Assembly: GCA_020444165.1 (NCBI GenBank)
Contig: JAHLLK010000004.1
Location: 62,001 to 126,000 of the forward strand
Direction: 5' to 3'
Length of the DNA: 64,000 bases
Source of the DNA: Deltaproteobacteria bacterium
GTDB taxonomy: Bacteria > Desulfobacterota > Desulfarculia > Desulfarculales > Desulfarculaceae
Both the position numbers and the translations under genes were made by a program. Shown one piece after another: positions 32,239 to 40,713 of the stretch. The first letter of the stretch is position 1. Each line of letters begins with the position of its first letter. The notes beneath the pieces were generated by a model that had not been told where the DNA came from, did not search any database, and was given only the letters and a program-made list of their open reading frames with translations.

Positions 32239-33000
32239 TTAGTGGGCGTAAACCCAGATAACGCCGCCAACTTCCACTTCCTTGTCCTGTCCGTCATGCT
32301 TGATCTTGCGGTCCTCGTCGGTGTGCAGGGCCGAGAAACCCCACCAGCCGGCCCAGGGCATGGTCCAGGTGAACACACCGTCCGCGGTGGTCTTCACCAC
32401 CTGGGTGATGTGGGCCTCGGTGGGCGCGTGGCGCTCGGCCTTCTGGTTGTAGAACTCCACCTCCACCGCGCAGTCCGCCAGGGGCTTGCCGCGATAGAGC
32501 ACCCGGCCGGTGAAGCTGTTGCCGGCGTACAGGCCGTAGGGCCGGGTCAGGGGCACTATCTCCATCTTGAGGCCGACCGGTTGGTCCCAGCCTTCCTCGG
32601 CGCCCAGGGCGTCCACCACAGTCTTGGTGTAGTGGATGATGTAGAGGTCCTCGGCCGGTTCCCAATAGGGCTGGGGCTCCAGGTAGAAGATATAGTCACC
32701 GGGCTTTTTCACCGGGAACTTGACCTGCCAGGCCTGGTGACCGGCGATCTTGTGTTCCTCGAGCAGGGGCAAGAGGTCGGTCTTGACGCCGTCCACCATC
32801 ACGCCAGCCACCTGGGGCCGGACCAGATCCATGCCGATGCCCTCCTGGGGATGCCAGAACAGGAAGTCTACGGTCAGATCCCCAGGTTTGTCCAGGAGAT
32901 TGGTTTGGGGAATCAGCATGCCAAAGTGGGCGAAAGCCGGAGCCGCCCAGGCCAGGCAGAGCGCGCAAGTAAGAACCAGCACCAATTTTCCGCGAGTCAT
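32239..33000 (-). CDS. NikK-like DUF4198 periplasmic protein
   Basis: The 253-residue protein has a signal peptide ([20 protein letters not shown], then PAFA) and a mature start [10 protein letters not shown], the hallmark of DUF4198/NikK proteins, with histidine as first mature residue. The body is beta-rich ([61 protein letters not shown]). NikK proteins accompany nickel ECF importers and probably bind metal in the periplasm. It is the first gene of a K-M-L-Q-O operon. A strong AAGGAGA precedes the ATG. The leader upstream carries a terminator-like structure. Confidence 0.85.
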   Translation of the reverse strand: MTRGKLVLVLTCALCLAWAAPAFAHFGMLIPQTNLLDKPGDLTVDFLFWHPQEGIGMDLVRPQVAGVMVDGVKTDLLPLLEEHKIAGHQAWQVKFPVKKPGDYIFYLEPQPYWEPAEDLYIIHYTKTVVDALGAEEGWDQPVGLKMEIVPLTRPYGLYAGNSFTGRVLYRGKPLADCAVEVEFYNQKAERHAPTEAHITQVVKTTADGVFTWTMPWAGWWGFSALHTDEDRKIKHDGQDKEVEVGGVIWVYAH

Positions 33001-33041
33001 CCCTATTTCTCCTTTTTCCTTACGGCCGCCCTGCCCGGCTC

Positions 33042-33098
33042 AAAAAAATGGCCACGGGCGAAAAGCGCCGTATGCGCTGTTTCAGCCTTCGTGGCCAT
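33042..33098 (-). terminator. Terminator/attenuator in the leader of the Ni/Co importer operon
   Basis: On the minus strand ATGGCCACG pairs with CGTGGCCAT (plus-strand 33048-33056 and 33090-33098) around an inner stem (GCGC/GCGC, GGC/GCC), directly followed by seven T's (33048-33042). It lies between a promoter-like sequence at 33182-33210 and the ATG at 33000. It could therefore end transcripts from the upstream chemoreceptor gene, act as an attenuator, or both. Confidence 0.7.
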
Positions 33099-33131
33099 GA
33101 CTTGGATTATGTTTTCAGGCTTGGAGCAAGT

Positions 33132-33151
33132 GGGGCGGGCGGACCCGCCCC
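33132..33151 (-). other. Perfect GC-rich hairpin in the same leader
   Basis: GGGGCGGG and CCCGCCCC pair perfectly around a four-base loop. No T-tract follows on either strand. It lies between the promoter-like pair and the attenuator and may be part of a folded leader RNA. Confidence 0.5.
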
Positions 33152-33181
33152 GGAGCGGCCTTCAGGCTCGCGGTGCTTGTT

Positions 33182-33210
33182 AATATGGTTCCGGAGCCCA
33201 GACCTGTCAA
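33182..33210 (-). promoter_or_regulatory. Promoter of the Ni/Co importer operon
   Basis: On the minus strand TTGACA (33210-33205) and CATATT (33187-33182) are 17 bases apart; TATTAA (33185-33180) is an alternative -10. The -35 box overlaps the stop codon of the chemoreceptor gene. Transcription would begin about 175 bases before the ATG at 33000. Confidence 0.5.
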
Positions 33211-34673
33211 GTAGATATTGTGGGCAAGAGCCGCCGCTCCGAAGCGGCCGAGGCCGTCAGCTGCACCGCCGCCGCCCGGCCCGCGCCGTCCATGAGCCGG
33301 GCCAGCTCGGAGACCAACTCCAGGAGCCCGCTGGCCTGGTCGGCCAACTGATGGCTGGCTGCCGCGGACTCTTCGGAGTTGGCCGCCACGGACTGGGTCA
33401 CCTGGTCTATATCGGTCACCGCCTGGGCGATGTATTGCACGCTCTGGGACTGCTCCCGGCTGGCCGCCGCGATCTCGCGCACCAGGGCGGCCAGTTGGTC
33501 CGCGGACTCGCGCACTTGGCGGAACTCCTGGTCAGCCCCGGCCACCAGGGTCACGCCCTGGCGGATCTGGTTCAGGTTCTCCTCGATGAGGGACTGGGTG
33601 TTGCGGGCGGCCTCGGCAGCCCGGAGCGCCAGGTTGCGGACCTCGCCGGCCACCACCGCGAAGCCGGCCCCGGCCTCGCCGGCCCGGGCCGCCTCCACCG
33701 CGGCGTTCAGAGACAAGAGGTTGGTTTGAAAGGATATCTCGTCGATGGTCCTGACGATGGTGGCGGTCTGGGCGCTGGTCTGGCTCACCTGATCCATGGA
33801 GGCCCGGAGGCGCTGCATGGAAGTTTCGGCCAGGTCCATGGCCTGGGTCACCCGGGTCACCACCCCTTCGGCCGCCACCGCGTTATCGGTGTTGCTCTGG
33901 CTTTGGGATCCCATCTGCTCCAGGGAAGCCGAGGTTTGCTCCAGGGCCGCGGCCTGGCGGGAGGCGCCCTCGGCCAGGGACTGGCTGGCGTTGGCCACTT
34001 GGCCGGCCGCGGCGGAAACCTCCCCGGCCCCCACATCCAATCCGTCGATGACCGCGCTCAAAGAGCGGGTGATCGCCTTGGTGAGGCCCCAGGCCAGGAG
34101 CAAGCCCAAGGACAGGCAGAGCCCGGCGGCCAGGTAGGACAACAGACGCACGGTGGTGATTTCCCGGCCCAGGGTGTCCCGCTCGGCCTTGGCCATCTCC
34201 TGGGTGGCCTTGATCGCCGCCCGGGCCTCCTGGACCATGTCCTTGTCCGCCGCCTCCAGGTTGGCCTGGAGCCCGGGGTTGGCGGACTCTCGCCACAGGC
34301 GCTGGGCGGTGTCCACGTAATGGTGGAAGGACTCGCGGTACTTCTGGATGCCGGTGGTGAGAGCCTCCAGGCTTTTCCGGCCCTCGGCCGTGTCCCGGAG
34401 AGCGGTCAGCCCCATGGCCAAGCCGTTCATCTGTCCCACCAGCTTGTCCACCCGGCCGATGTACTCCTTGTCACGGCGCAGAATGAAGTTTTTCTCGTGC
34501 CGGCGGGCGTCGAGGATCAGTTTCTCCAAGGTGTCGGCTTGCACCGTCCGGGCCGTGCGCGACTCCACGCGGGAAAGCGCGAACCAGCCCAGCCCGGCCA
34601 CCAAAAGCATCAAGACGAGCACCACGGCGAATCCGCCGTACAGCTTGGTTTTCAGGTTGACGTGGACCCCCAT
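33207..34673 (-). CDS. Methyl-accepting chemotaxis protein with helical (HBM-like) sensor
   Basis: The 488-residue chemoreceptor has a membrane helix at about residues 10-32. A periplasmic helical sensor domain of about 150 residues carries [16 protein letters not shown], typical of helical bimodular (HBM) or 4HB sensors. A second helix at about 172-195 is followed by a short linker rather than a clear HAMP, then a signalling domain with the hairpin tip [20 protein letters not shown] and [20 protein letters not shown]. Of two nearby ATGs I chose the one at 34673, six bases after GGGGGAGG. Ligand unknown; HBM sensors often bind organic acids. No che genes are in the window. Confidence 0.9.
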   Translation of the reverse strand: MGVHVNLKTKLYGGFAVVLVLMLLVAGLGWFALSRVESRTARTVQADTLEKLILDARRHEKNFILRRDKEYIGRVDKLVGQMNGLAMGLTALRDTAEGRKSLEALTTGIQKYRESFHHYVDTAQRLWRESANPGLQANLEAADKDMVQEARAAIKATQEMAKAERDTLGREITTVRLLSYLAAGLCLSLGLLLAWGLTKAITRSLSAVIDGLDVGAGEVSAAAGQVANASQSLAEGASRQAAALEQTSASLEQMGSQSQSNTDNAVAAEGVVTRVTQAMDLAETSMQRLRASMDQVSQTSAQTATIVRTIDEISFQTNLLSLNAAVEAARAGEAGAGFAVVAGEVRNLALRAAEAARNTQSLIEENLNQIRQGVTLVAGADQEFRQVRESADQLAALVREIAAASREQSQSVQYIAQAVTDIDQVTQSVAANSEESAAASHQLADQASGLLELVSELARLMDGAGRAAAVQLTASAASERRLLPTIST

Positions 34674-34708
34674 GGCCATCCTCCCCCTATGACGTTGCCC
34701 CGCTGCCG

Positions 34709-34753
34709 CCGGATTCCGGACCACGGACGTTGGGGTGCACTCCGGGAATCCGG
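34709..34753. repeat. Inverted repeat upstream of the chemoreceptor gene
   Basis: CCGGATTCCGGA (34709-34720) and TCCGGGAATCCGG (34741-34753) are inverted copies with one extra base, 20 bases apart, in the 285-base gap before the chemoreceptor. They could be an operator or a folded leader. No convincing -35/-10 pair was found in this gap. Confidence 0.35.
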
Positions 34754-34842
34754 CCTATTTTGGATTTGGTTCAGCCTAATGGAACCGCTGCCAGGGGGAA
34801 ATGAGCAGGGGACTTCATTTGGGAAGGGAAATGCTTTCAAAA

Positions 34843-34868
34843 GGTGGACGCCCCCCGGGCGGGGCGCC
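34843..34868 (-). terminator. Possible terminator of the TetR-RND-PII-like operon
   Basis: On the minus strand a GC-rich hairpin (CGCCCC/GGGGCG around a four- to six-base loop) is followed after six bases by a short T-run (CCTTTTG). It lies about 90 bases after the stop of the PG0541-type gene. The T-run is short and offset. Confidence 0.35.
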
Positions 34869-34958
34869 GGGAGCGGACCCCGCCGGGGCCAAGCCCCGGG
34901 GGGTGGGGCCGGACCAGCGGCCCGGGGGAAATATCGCCGGAGCGGGAACGCCGGCCGC

Positions 34959-35249
34959 TCAGCTCATCTCCACCACGGGCCAGGCGAAGATGCGGAGCGC
35001 GTCGATGCCGGACTCGGTCCGCAGGCTGGTCAAAAGTGTGTGCAGGCGTGAGGTGAGGTCCCGGTCCACGGCCACCATGAGGCAGCAGTTGTAACCGGGC
35101 CAAACCGGGGTGTCCAGCCGGGGGCCGCTGGCGCTGCCTTGGCCCAGCACCCGGTTCCATTTGGTGAAGCCCGCCACCCCGGCCAGCTCCAACACCTCGA
35201 TCACTTCCGCGTCCAACACCGCGTCATAGGCGATGAAAAGCATGTTCAC
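34959..35249 (-). CDS. PG0541-family PII-like protein associated with an RND transporter
   Basis: The 96-residue protein matches the small 'transporter-associated' family often encoded just after RND pumps: MLFIAYDAVLDAEVIEVLEL, FTKWNRVLGQGSASGPRLDT, PVWPGYNCCLMVAVD. These proteins have a ferredoxin-like PII/DUF3240 fold and are thought to form trimers that sense or bind a small ligand, perhaps metal, to modulate the pump. Its ATG at 35249 overlaps the stop of the RND gene as ATGA, so the two are translationally coupled. A second ATG two codons on is an alternative start. Confidence 0.8.
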   Translation of the reverse strand: MNMLFIAYDAVLDAEVIEVLELAGVAGFTKWNRVLGQGSASGPRLDTPVWPGYNCCLMVAVDRDLTSRLHTLLTSLRTESGIDALRIFAWPVVEMS

Positions 35250-38200
35250 GCCGCGGCCCTCCTTTGCCTTCTGCTCTCCAGGGTATAGTAAACCACGGGA
35301 ATCAGCACCAAGGTCACCAGGCTGGAGATGCTGAGCCCGCCCAGAATGGTGATGCCCAAGGGGTTCCAGGTCTCCGCGCCTTGGGCGCGGCTCACCGCCA
35401 TGGGCAGCATGCCGAAAAAGGTGGTGAGGGTGGTCATGAGCACCGGGCGCAAGCGGTCGCGTCCCGCTTGCACCACCGCCTCCCGGAGCGGCACCCCGCG
35501 GAGCCCCAGGAGCCGGGTGTAGTCCAAGAGTACGATGGCGTTGTTCACCACAATGCCCAAGAGCATGATCACTCCCATGAAGGTGATGACCCCCAGGGTG
35601 ACCCCGGTGAGCCGGAAGGCCCAGATCACCCCCACGAAGGCAAAAGGCACCGCGAACATGATGATCAGGGGATCGCGGAAGTTGCCGAACAGGGCGGCCA
35701 TGACCATGTAGGTCAACAGGATGCCCAGGGCCAACAGGATGCCCAGGTCCCGGAAGGCCTTGTCCTGCTCCTCCACGTCACCGCCAAAGGCCAGGGTCAC
35801 CCCCGGCGGGAGGTTCAGGCCGTCCATGACCCGCTCCAGGGCCTGGCGAGCCTGGCCCAGGGAGATGCCGTCCAGGGCGGCCTCCACCCGCACCACCTTT
35901 TGCAGGTTCTTGCGCTCCACCTCGATGGGCCCCCGCTGTTCGGACACCTGGGCCACGTCCCCCAGCCGGAGCCGGCGGCCGTCCGAGGTGAACACGGGGA
36001 CTTGCAGGAGCTGGTCCAGGCGGTCCTTGTCCGCGTCAGAAAAGCGGGTGAAGATGTCGTAGTTGTCCCCGCCGTCCCGGAATTCGCTGGTCTTGTAGCC
36101 GTAGAGGTAGTTGCGGACCTGCTGGGCCACCACCCCCACGGGAAGCCTCAGGAGCGAGGCCTTGTCCCGGTCCACCTCCACCCAGATTTCCGGCCGGGGG
36201 TCCTTCTGGCTCACGGTCACATCGGCCAGGCCGGGCACCTGCCGGGCGCCCGCGGCCAGGCGGGCGGCCACGTCCCGGTTGTCCTCCAGGTCGGCGCCCT
36301 GCACCTCCACCACCAGGGGCTTGGCCCCGGTGCCGCTCAGGATGGAGCTGACCGGGTCCACGGCCAAAACCCGGAGCTGGGTGATGCCCGGCACGCGCTG
36401 GATGCGCTCCCGGAGGAGCCCGGCGATGGCCGTGGCCGAGCGCTCGCGCAATGCGGGGTCCACCAGCTTGAAGCCCAGGGAGGCGGCGTTGGGGCTCTCG
36501 TCAAAACCCAAGGCCACGCCGATGCCTTCCTCGGACTGGCCGCACCAGGCATAGAGGCTGCGGAACTCCGCGGGCCGCACCACCCCCATGACGTCGGCCA
36601 CCACCCGCTCCACCACCTTCTTGGTTTCCTCCACCCGGGTCCCTTCCTCCAGGCGGAAGTCCACGCTCACGTCGCCCGAGTCCTGCTCGGGCATGAACGA
36701 AGTGGAGAGGAAAGGCGCCATGCTCACGGCCGAAAGCAGGGCCGCCCCGGCCAACGCCGCCACCAGCCAGCGCCGCTCCAGGCTCCAGGCCAACAGCCGG
36801 GCGTAGCCCTCGTCCAGGCCGGTGAAAAGATGCTCGGCCGCCGCGGCCAGGCGGCCCGGCGGGGCCGGCGGCGCTGCCGCTCCCCCGGAGGCGGGCGCTT
36901 TGCCCCGCAGCCAGCGGGAGGCCAGCATGGGGGTCATGGACAGGGCGGTGAACAGGCTGGCCCCCAGGGTGACCGCGATCACGAAGGCGAGCTGCTTGAA
37001 GATCACCCCCACCAGGCCGGTGAGGAACACCATGGGCAGGAACACCACCACGGTGGTGGCGGTGCTGGCCACGATGGCCAGGCCCATTTCCTGGGCCCCC
37101 AACACCGCGGCCACCCCGGGGCGGCCGCCCCGCTCCAAATGGCGCACGATGTTCTCCAGCACCACGATGCCGTTGTCCACCACCATGCCGCAGGCAATGG
37201 CCAGGGACATGAGCGACACCAGATTCACGCTGTAGCCGTTCAGCTGCATGAGGATGAAGGCGATGAGCAGGGAAAAGGGGATGGTCAGGGCGATGATCAC
37301 GGAGCTCTTGACTCGCCGGAGGAAGATCCAGGTGACGAGGGTGACCAGCGCGATGCCGGCCAAGAGGGAGAACCTGAGGTTGGCCACGGCCGAGAGGATG
37401 TTCTCGGCGTTGTCCATCACCACCTGGATCTTCACGTCACCGGGCAAGCTATGGGACAGCTTGGCCAGACGCTCCCGCACCTCTTCCACCACGGCCACGG
37501 TGTTCCGGCCGCTCTGCTTTTGCAACAGCAGCACCACCGCCGGCCGGCGGCCGGACCAGGCCAGGAGCTCCTCCGGCTCAAAGGCGTCGGCCACCTGGGC
37601 CACCTCACCCAGGCGCACCGGCCGGCCCTGGTGGGAGCCGATGACCGTCCGGCTCATCTCCCCGGCCGAGGCGTAGCGGCCCGGCACCCGCACGTAGTAC
37701 TCCAGGGGCCCCACCTTGGCCGCTCCGGCCGGCAGGTTCAGGTTCTGGGCGGCCAGGACCCGGTTCACCTGCTCCAGGCTGAGGCCGAAGCCCTCCAGGC
37801 GGGCCCGGTCGAAGTACACGTTGATGCGCCGCCGCAGCCCGCCGTAGATGAGGATGGCCCCCACCCCGGGCACCCGGCGCAGCTCATCGGCGATGACCTT
37901 GTCCGCCAGGCGGTAGAGCCGGGGCCAGTTTTCCCGGGCGGTCACGGTGAGGAACATCACCGGCGCGGTGGCCGAGCTGAACTTGTAGAGCACCGGGGTC
38001 TCGGCGTCGTCGGGCAATTTGCGCCGGGCCAGCTCCAGCCGGTCGCGCAGGTCGTTGGTGGCGTTGGCCAGGTCGGTGCCCCAGTCGAAGCGGCAGGAGA
38101 CCACCGAGAGGTTGTCCACGCTCTTGGAGGTGAGGGTGTCCAGGTTGTTCACCCCGTTGACCTGGTCCTCGATGCGCTGGGTGACCTCGCTCTCCACGTC

Positions 38201-38371
38201 CGAGGCGCTGGCCCCGGGCCAGGTGGTGAGGATGCTGACCACCGGCGGCTCGATCTCGGGGAACAGGTCCACCGGCAAAAGAGCCAGGGAGAAGCAGCCC
38301 AGCAGGATGACCGCCAGGAACAGCATCAGGGCCGCCACGGGCTGACGGACGGAAAATTCCGCTAGGCGCAT
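35246..38371 (-). CDS. RND efflux pump inner-membrane permease (AcrB/HAE1-like)
   Basis: The 1,041-residue protein has the AcrB architecture: FSVRQPVAALMLFLAVILLG as first helix, two large periplasmic loops, and twelve helices in two repeats. WPGASASDVESEVTQRIEDQ is a family signature. In helix 4 the proton-relay pair reads VVDNGIVVLENI, with Asn in the second position, as in one subfamily of RND pumps. In the C-terminal repeat, GVIMLLGIVVNNAIVLLDYT and MTTLTTFFGMLPMA are typical. The ATG at 38371 shares one base with the stop of the adaptor gene. The substrate (drug, solvent or metal) is not readable. It is transcribed with its TetR regulator and adaptor, without an outer-membrane factor. 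Confidence 0.92.
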   Translation of the reverse strand: MRLAEFSVRQPVAALMLFLAVILLGCFSLALLPVDLFPEIEPPVVSILTTWPGASASDVESEVTQRIEDQVNGVNNLDTLTSKSVDNLSVVSCRFDWGTDLANATNDLRDRLELARRKLPDDAETPVLYKFSSATAPVMFLTVTARENWPRLYRLADKVIADELRRVPGVGAILIYGGLRRRINVYFDRARLEGFGLSLEQVNRVLAAQNLNLPAGAAKVGPLEYYVRVPGRYASAGEMSRTVIGSHQGRPVRLGEVAQVADAFEPEELLAWSGRRPAVVLLLQKQSGRNTVAVVEEVRERLAKLSHSLPGDVKIQVVMDNAENILSAVANLRFSLLAGIALVTLVTWIFLRRVKSSVIIALTIPFSLLIAFILMQLNGYSVNLVSLMSLAIACGMVVDNGIVVLENIVRHLERGGRPGVAAVLGAQEMGLAIVASTATTVVVFLPMVFLTGLVGVIFKQLAFVIAVTLGASLFTALSMTPMLASRWLRGKAPASGGAAAPPAPPGRLAAAAEHLFTGLDEGYARLLAWSLERRWLVAALAGAALLSAVSMAPFLSTSFMPEQDSGDVSVDFRLEEGTRVEETKKVVERVVADVMGVVRPAEFRSLYAWCGQSEEGIGVALGFDESPNAASLGFKLVDPALRERSATAIAGLLRERIQRVPGITQLRVLAVDPVSSILSGTGAKPLVVEVQGADLEDNRDVAARLAAGARQVPGLADVTVSQKDPRPEIWVEVDRDKASLLRLPVGVVAQQVRNYLYGYKTSEFRDGGDNYDIFTRFSDADKDRLDQLLQVPVFTSDGRRLRLGDVAQVSEQRGPIEVERKNLQKVVRVEAALDGISLGQARQALERVMDGLNLPPGVTLAFGGDVEEQDKAFRDLGILLALGILLTYMVMAALFGNFRDPLIIMFAVPFAFVGVIWAFRLTGVTLGVITFMGVIMLLGIVVNNAIVLLDYTRLLGLRGVPLREAVVQAGRDRLRPVLMTTLTTFFGMLPMAVSRAQGAETWNPLGITILGGLSISSLVTLVLIPVVYYTLESRRQRRAAA

Positions 38372-39561
38372 CAGCCTTCCTCCGGGGCCCGGGGGGTGGC
38401 GGCCGGCTCCACCTTGACCGACGCCCCCTCCTGGAGCCGTCCCAAGCCGCGTTCCACCACCATTTGCCCCGGGGTCAGCCCCTCCAAGACTTCGCGCCAG
38501 GGGCCCTGGGTGTCGCCGGGCCTGACGTTCACCTGGCGGGCCCGGCCCTTCTCCACCACGAACACATACCACACTCCGGTGCCCGGCAGGCGCTCCACCG
38601 CGCCCCGGGGCACGGCCAGGCCGGTGCGGCTACCCAAGCTCAAGCGGGTGTGGGCGTACATGCCGGAACGCAGGGCCAGGTCGGGATTGTCCACCATAAT
38701 TTCCAGCTCGGCGCTCCGGGTGGCCGCCTCCAGGCAGGGGCTCACCGCGCTGACCCGGGCCGGGAACACCCGGCCGGGGTAGGCGTCCACCTGCACCTCC
38801 ACCCGCAGGCCAGGGCGCACCCGAGGGTAATCGCGCTCGCCCACGGTGCTGATTATCTTGACCGGGTTTTCCTGGGTGATTTGGAACATCGGATCCTTGT
38901 CGCTGGACAGGGAGCCGGGGTCCTGAAAGCGGCGGCTGACAAAGCCGGTCAGGGGGGCCAAGAGCACGTGATCGGCCTCGACGATGCGGGCCGCGAGGAG
39001 GGCGGCCTGGGCCTCCTGCACCCGGGCCGCGGCCAGGTCCACGGCGGCCACGGCGGCCCGGTGCTGGGCCTCTGTGTGCTCCAACTGCTGGGGCGGCACC
39101 GCCCGGGTGTGGGCCAGGCGCCGGATGCGGGCCAAATCCTTGACCAGCACCTCCAGGTTGGCCGCCGCCGATTCCCGGGAGGCCCGGGCCTGGGCCAGGG
39201 CGGCGGTCAGCTGGGCCAGCTGGGCCGCGATGGTGGCCGGGTCCAAGCGGGCCAGGACCTGGCCGCGGGTCACCCGGTCGCCTCGCTCCACCAGGATCTC
39301 CCGGATCTCCTGACCCTTGATCTTGGGGATCAACAGCACCTGGTTGGCGGGCTTCACCTCGGCGCTCTGCTCCAGGACCACCGGGAATTCGCGCGAACTC
39401 ACCGCCGCCACCCGCACCGGGACCTCTTCCGGCGCCACTGGGGCCTGGTTTTCCCCATGCCAGAGGAAGAACAAGTTCAGCCCGCTGACGGCCAAGAGCC
39501 CCAACACCATCAGGGATCCCCAAAAGACTCCGCTCGGCCGTGGCTTGGCCGGGTTGCGCAT
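38371..39561 (-). CDS. RND periplasmic adaptor (HlyD/AcrA-type membrane fusion protein)
   Basis: The 396-residue protein has an N-terminal anchor helix (about residues 12-33) and a lipoyl/barrel-sandwich half-motif (VKPANQVLLIPKIKGQEIRE, LVERGDRVTRGQVLARLDPA). A coiled-coil hairpin (about 100-170; QLTAALAQARASRESAAANL) follows, then the second lipoyl half (DHVLLAPLTGFVSRRF) and beta-barrel and membrane-proximal domains. It bridges the RND pump to an outer-membrane channel encoded elsewhere. GGGGAG precedes the ATG; the gene follows the TetR gene by two bases. Confidence 0.9.
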   Translation of the reverse strand: MRNPAKPRPSGVFWGSLMVLGLLAVSGLNLFFLWHGENQAPVAPEEVPVRVAAVSSREFPVVLEQSAEVKPANQVLLIPKIKGQEIREILVERGDRVTRGQVLARLDPATIAAQLAQLTAALAQARASRESAAANLEVLVKDLARIRRLAHTRAVPPQQLEHTEAQHRAAVAAVDLAAARVQEAQAALLAARIVEADHVLLAPLTGFVSRRFQDPGSLSSDKDPMFQITQENPVKIISTVGERDYPRVRPGLRVEVQVDAYPGRVFPARVSAVSPCLEAATRSAELEIMVDNPDLALRSGMYAHTRLSLGSRTGLAVPRGAVERLPGTGVWYVFVVEKGRARQVNVRPGDTQGPWREVLEGLTPGQMVVERGLGRLQEGASVKVEPAATPRAPEEG

Positions 39562-39563
39562 GG

Positions 39564-40214
39564 CTATGCTCCCCGGGGTTCAGAAACCAACAAACCAGCC
39601 AGATATATCTCCGCCGTCTGGCGGTTGATCTGGTTGACGTCCACCTCGCGGGGGGTCAGGGCAGCGTTCAGGAAGATGCCGTACAACAGGGAGACCAGGC
39701 CCACCGCGGCCACCGCAGGGTCCACGGGGCGGAAAAGCCCCGCGGCGATGCCCTGGGCCACGATGTCCTCGGCCACTGCCCGGCCCCGGCGCTGCGTAGC
39801 CTGAATCTCACGCTGCAGCACTTGCAGGCGGTGGCTTTCCAGGAACAGCTCCAAGGCCCCCTGGCCGGGTTCGCCCTCGCCTTCCTGGAAATAGGGGACC
39901 ATCTCCCGATCAAAGGCCTCGCAAAAGGCCAGGTATTTTTCCGGCGCGGGCAGGTCCAGGTCCTCCACTTCTTCCAGGCGCTGTTGCAGGGAGCGCAGCT
40001 GCGTCCGCACCACCTCTTTCATGAGGCTACGCTTGTCCTTAAAGTGGAAATAGAGCCCCCCCTTGGTCAGACCGGCCCGGGCGGCCACGTCGTCCATGCG
40101 GGTGCGTTCGTAGCCCCGGATGGAAAAGAGATGGTGGGCGGCCTCCAGGATGGCCTGGCGCCGGACGTCTTCGGGGAGCTTCTGGCGGCGGGGTTTGGCG
40201 GCTTTGACGGGCAT
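39564..40214 (-). CDS. TetR/AcrR-family repressor of the first RND operon
   Basis: The 216-residue protein has an N-terminal TetR HTH (DVRRQAILEAAHHLFSIRGY, ERTRMDDVAARAGLTKGGLY, FHFKDKRSLMKEVV) and an all-helical ligand domain (DREMVPYFQEGEGEPGQGAL and onward). The ATG at 40214 follows GGAGG by seven bases. It is the first gene of its operon, ahead of the adaptor and pump, and palindromes lie inside its promoter, so autorepression relieved by a pump substrate is the likely logic. Confidence 0.92.
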   Translation of the reverse strand: MPVKAAKPRRQKLPEDVRRQAILEAAHHLFSIRGYERTRMDDVAARAGLTKGGLYFHFKDKRSLMKEVVRTQLRSLQQRLEEVEDLDLPAPEKYLAFCEAFDREMVPYFQEGEGEPGQGALELFLESHRLQVLQREIQATQRRGRAVAEDIVAQGIAAGLFRPVDPAVAAVGLVSLLYGIFLNAALTPREVDVNQINRQTAEIYLAGLLVSEPRGA

Positions 40215-40233
40215 GGCGTCACCTCCCACCTTA

Positions 40234-40261
40234 ATAATACCGACTGGTAGGTATCAGTCAA
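40234..40261 (-). promoter_or_regulatory. Promoter with embedded TetR-type operator
   Basis: On the minus strand TTGACT (40261-40256) and TATTAT (40239-40234) are 16 bases apart. The spacer and -10 box contain two interleaved inverted repeats: ATACC (40237-40241)/GGTAT (40250-40254) and GACTG (40242-40246)/CAGTC (40255-40259), both with 8-base gaps and offset by five bases. Binding there would block RNA polymerase. Confidence 0.7.
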
Positions 40262-40333
40262 TCAGCGAAGAATCTATTATTGATTTTAACCTAATTACAG
40301 GATGTTATGGAACGGGGTTTCCGGTAGGACGGC

Positions 40334-40657
40334 TCAGGAACCAGGCCCCATTTTGAGCCCCACAATGCCGGCCACGATGAGGCCCAGGCAGAACAGACGC
40401 CAGGGCAAAACCGGCTCGCCCAAGAGGATCATGCCCATCACCGCGGTGCCGGCCGCGCCGATCCCGGTCCATACGGCGTAGGCCGTGCCCACGGCCAGAT
40501 CGCGGAGCGCCCAGGAGAGGAGGAGCACCGAGGCGGCCATGGCCCCCACGGTCAGGAGGCTGGGACCCAGGCGGGTGAAGCCGTGAGACGATTTCAGGGC
40601 CAGGGCCCACACCACCTCGCAGAGCCCGGCCACCACCAGGATGAGCCAGGAAGACAT
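40334..40657 (-). CDS. sugE: SMR-family exporter, Gdx/SugE type (guanidinium exporter)
   Basis: The 107-residue protein has four helices. It closely follows SugE/Gdx: [20 protein letters not shown], with the essential E14, then [20 protein letters not shown], and ends [10 protein letters not shown]. Gdx proteins export guanidinium in exchange for protons; other SMR subtypes export quaternary ammonium drugs. I see no guanidine riboswitch in the 56-base leader, only a GGCGCC/GGCGCC hairpin, so control is probably through the upstream gene's transcript. The ATG lies 56 bases after the phosphatase gene stop. Confidence 0.88.
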   Translation of the reverse strand: MSSWLILVVAGLCEVVWALALKSSHGFTRLGPSLLTVGAMAASVLLLSWALRDLAVGTAYAVWTGIGAAGTAVMGMILLGEPVLPWRLFCLGLIVAGIVGLKMGPGS

Positions 40658-40713
40658 GCTTTATCCCACTTTCGGGGCGGCGGCGCCCGGCTGGCGCCCA
40701 CCGGGCCAAAGGC

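Noticed and set aside
33001..33200. Cobalamin or NiCo riboswitch upstream of the Ni/Co importer
   Set aside because: No B12 box and no NiCo four-way-junction consensus could be identified, so the leader is reported only as a possible attenuator.
35264..38365. Open frame of about 1,030 codons on the plus strand
   Set aside because: Antisense to the first RND pump gene; composition (His, Gly, Gln repeats) is that of a shadow of a high-GC gene.
40658..40713. Guanidine riboswitch before the SugE/Gdx gene
   Set aside because: The 56-base leader has only a GGCGCC hairpin; none of the ykkC-I, mini-ykkC or guanidine-III consensus elements is present.
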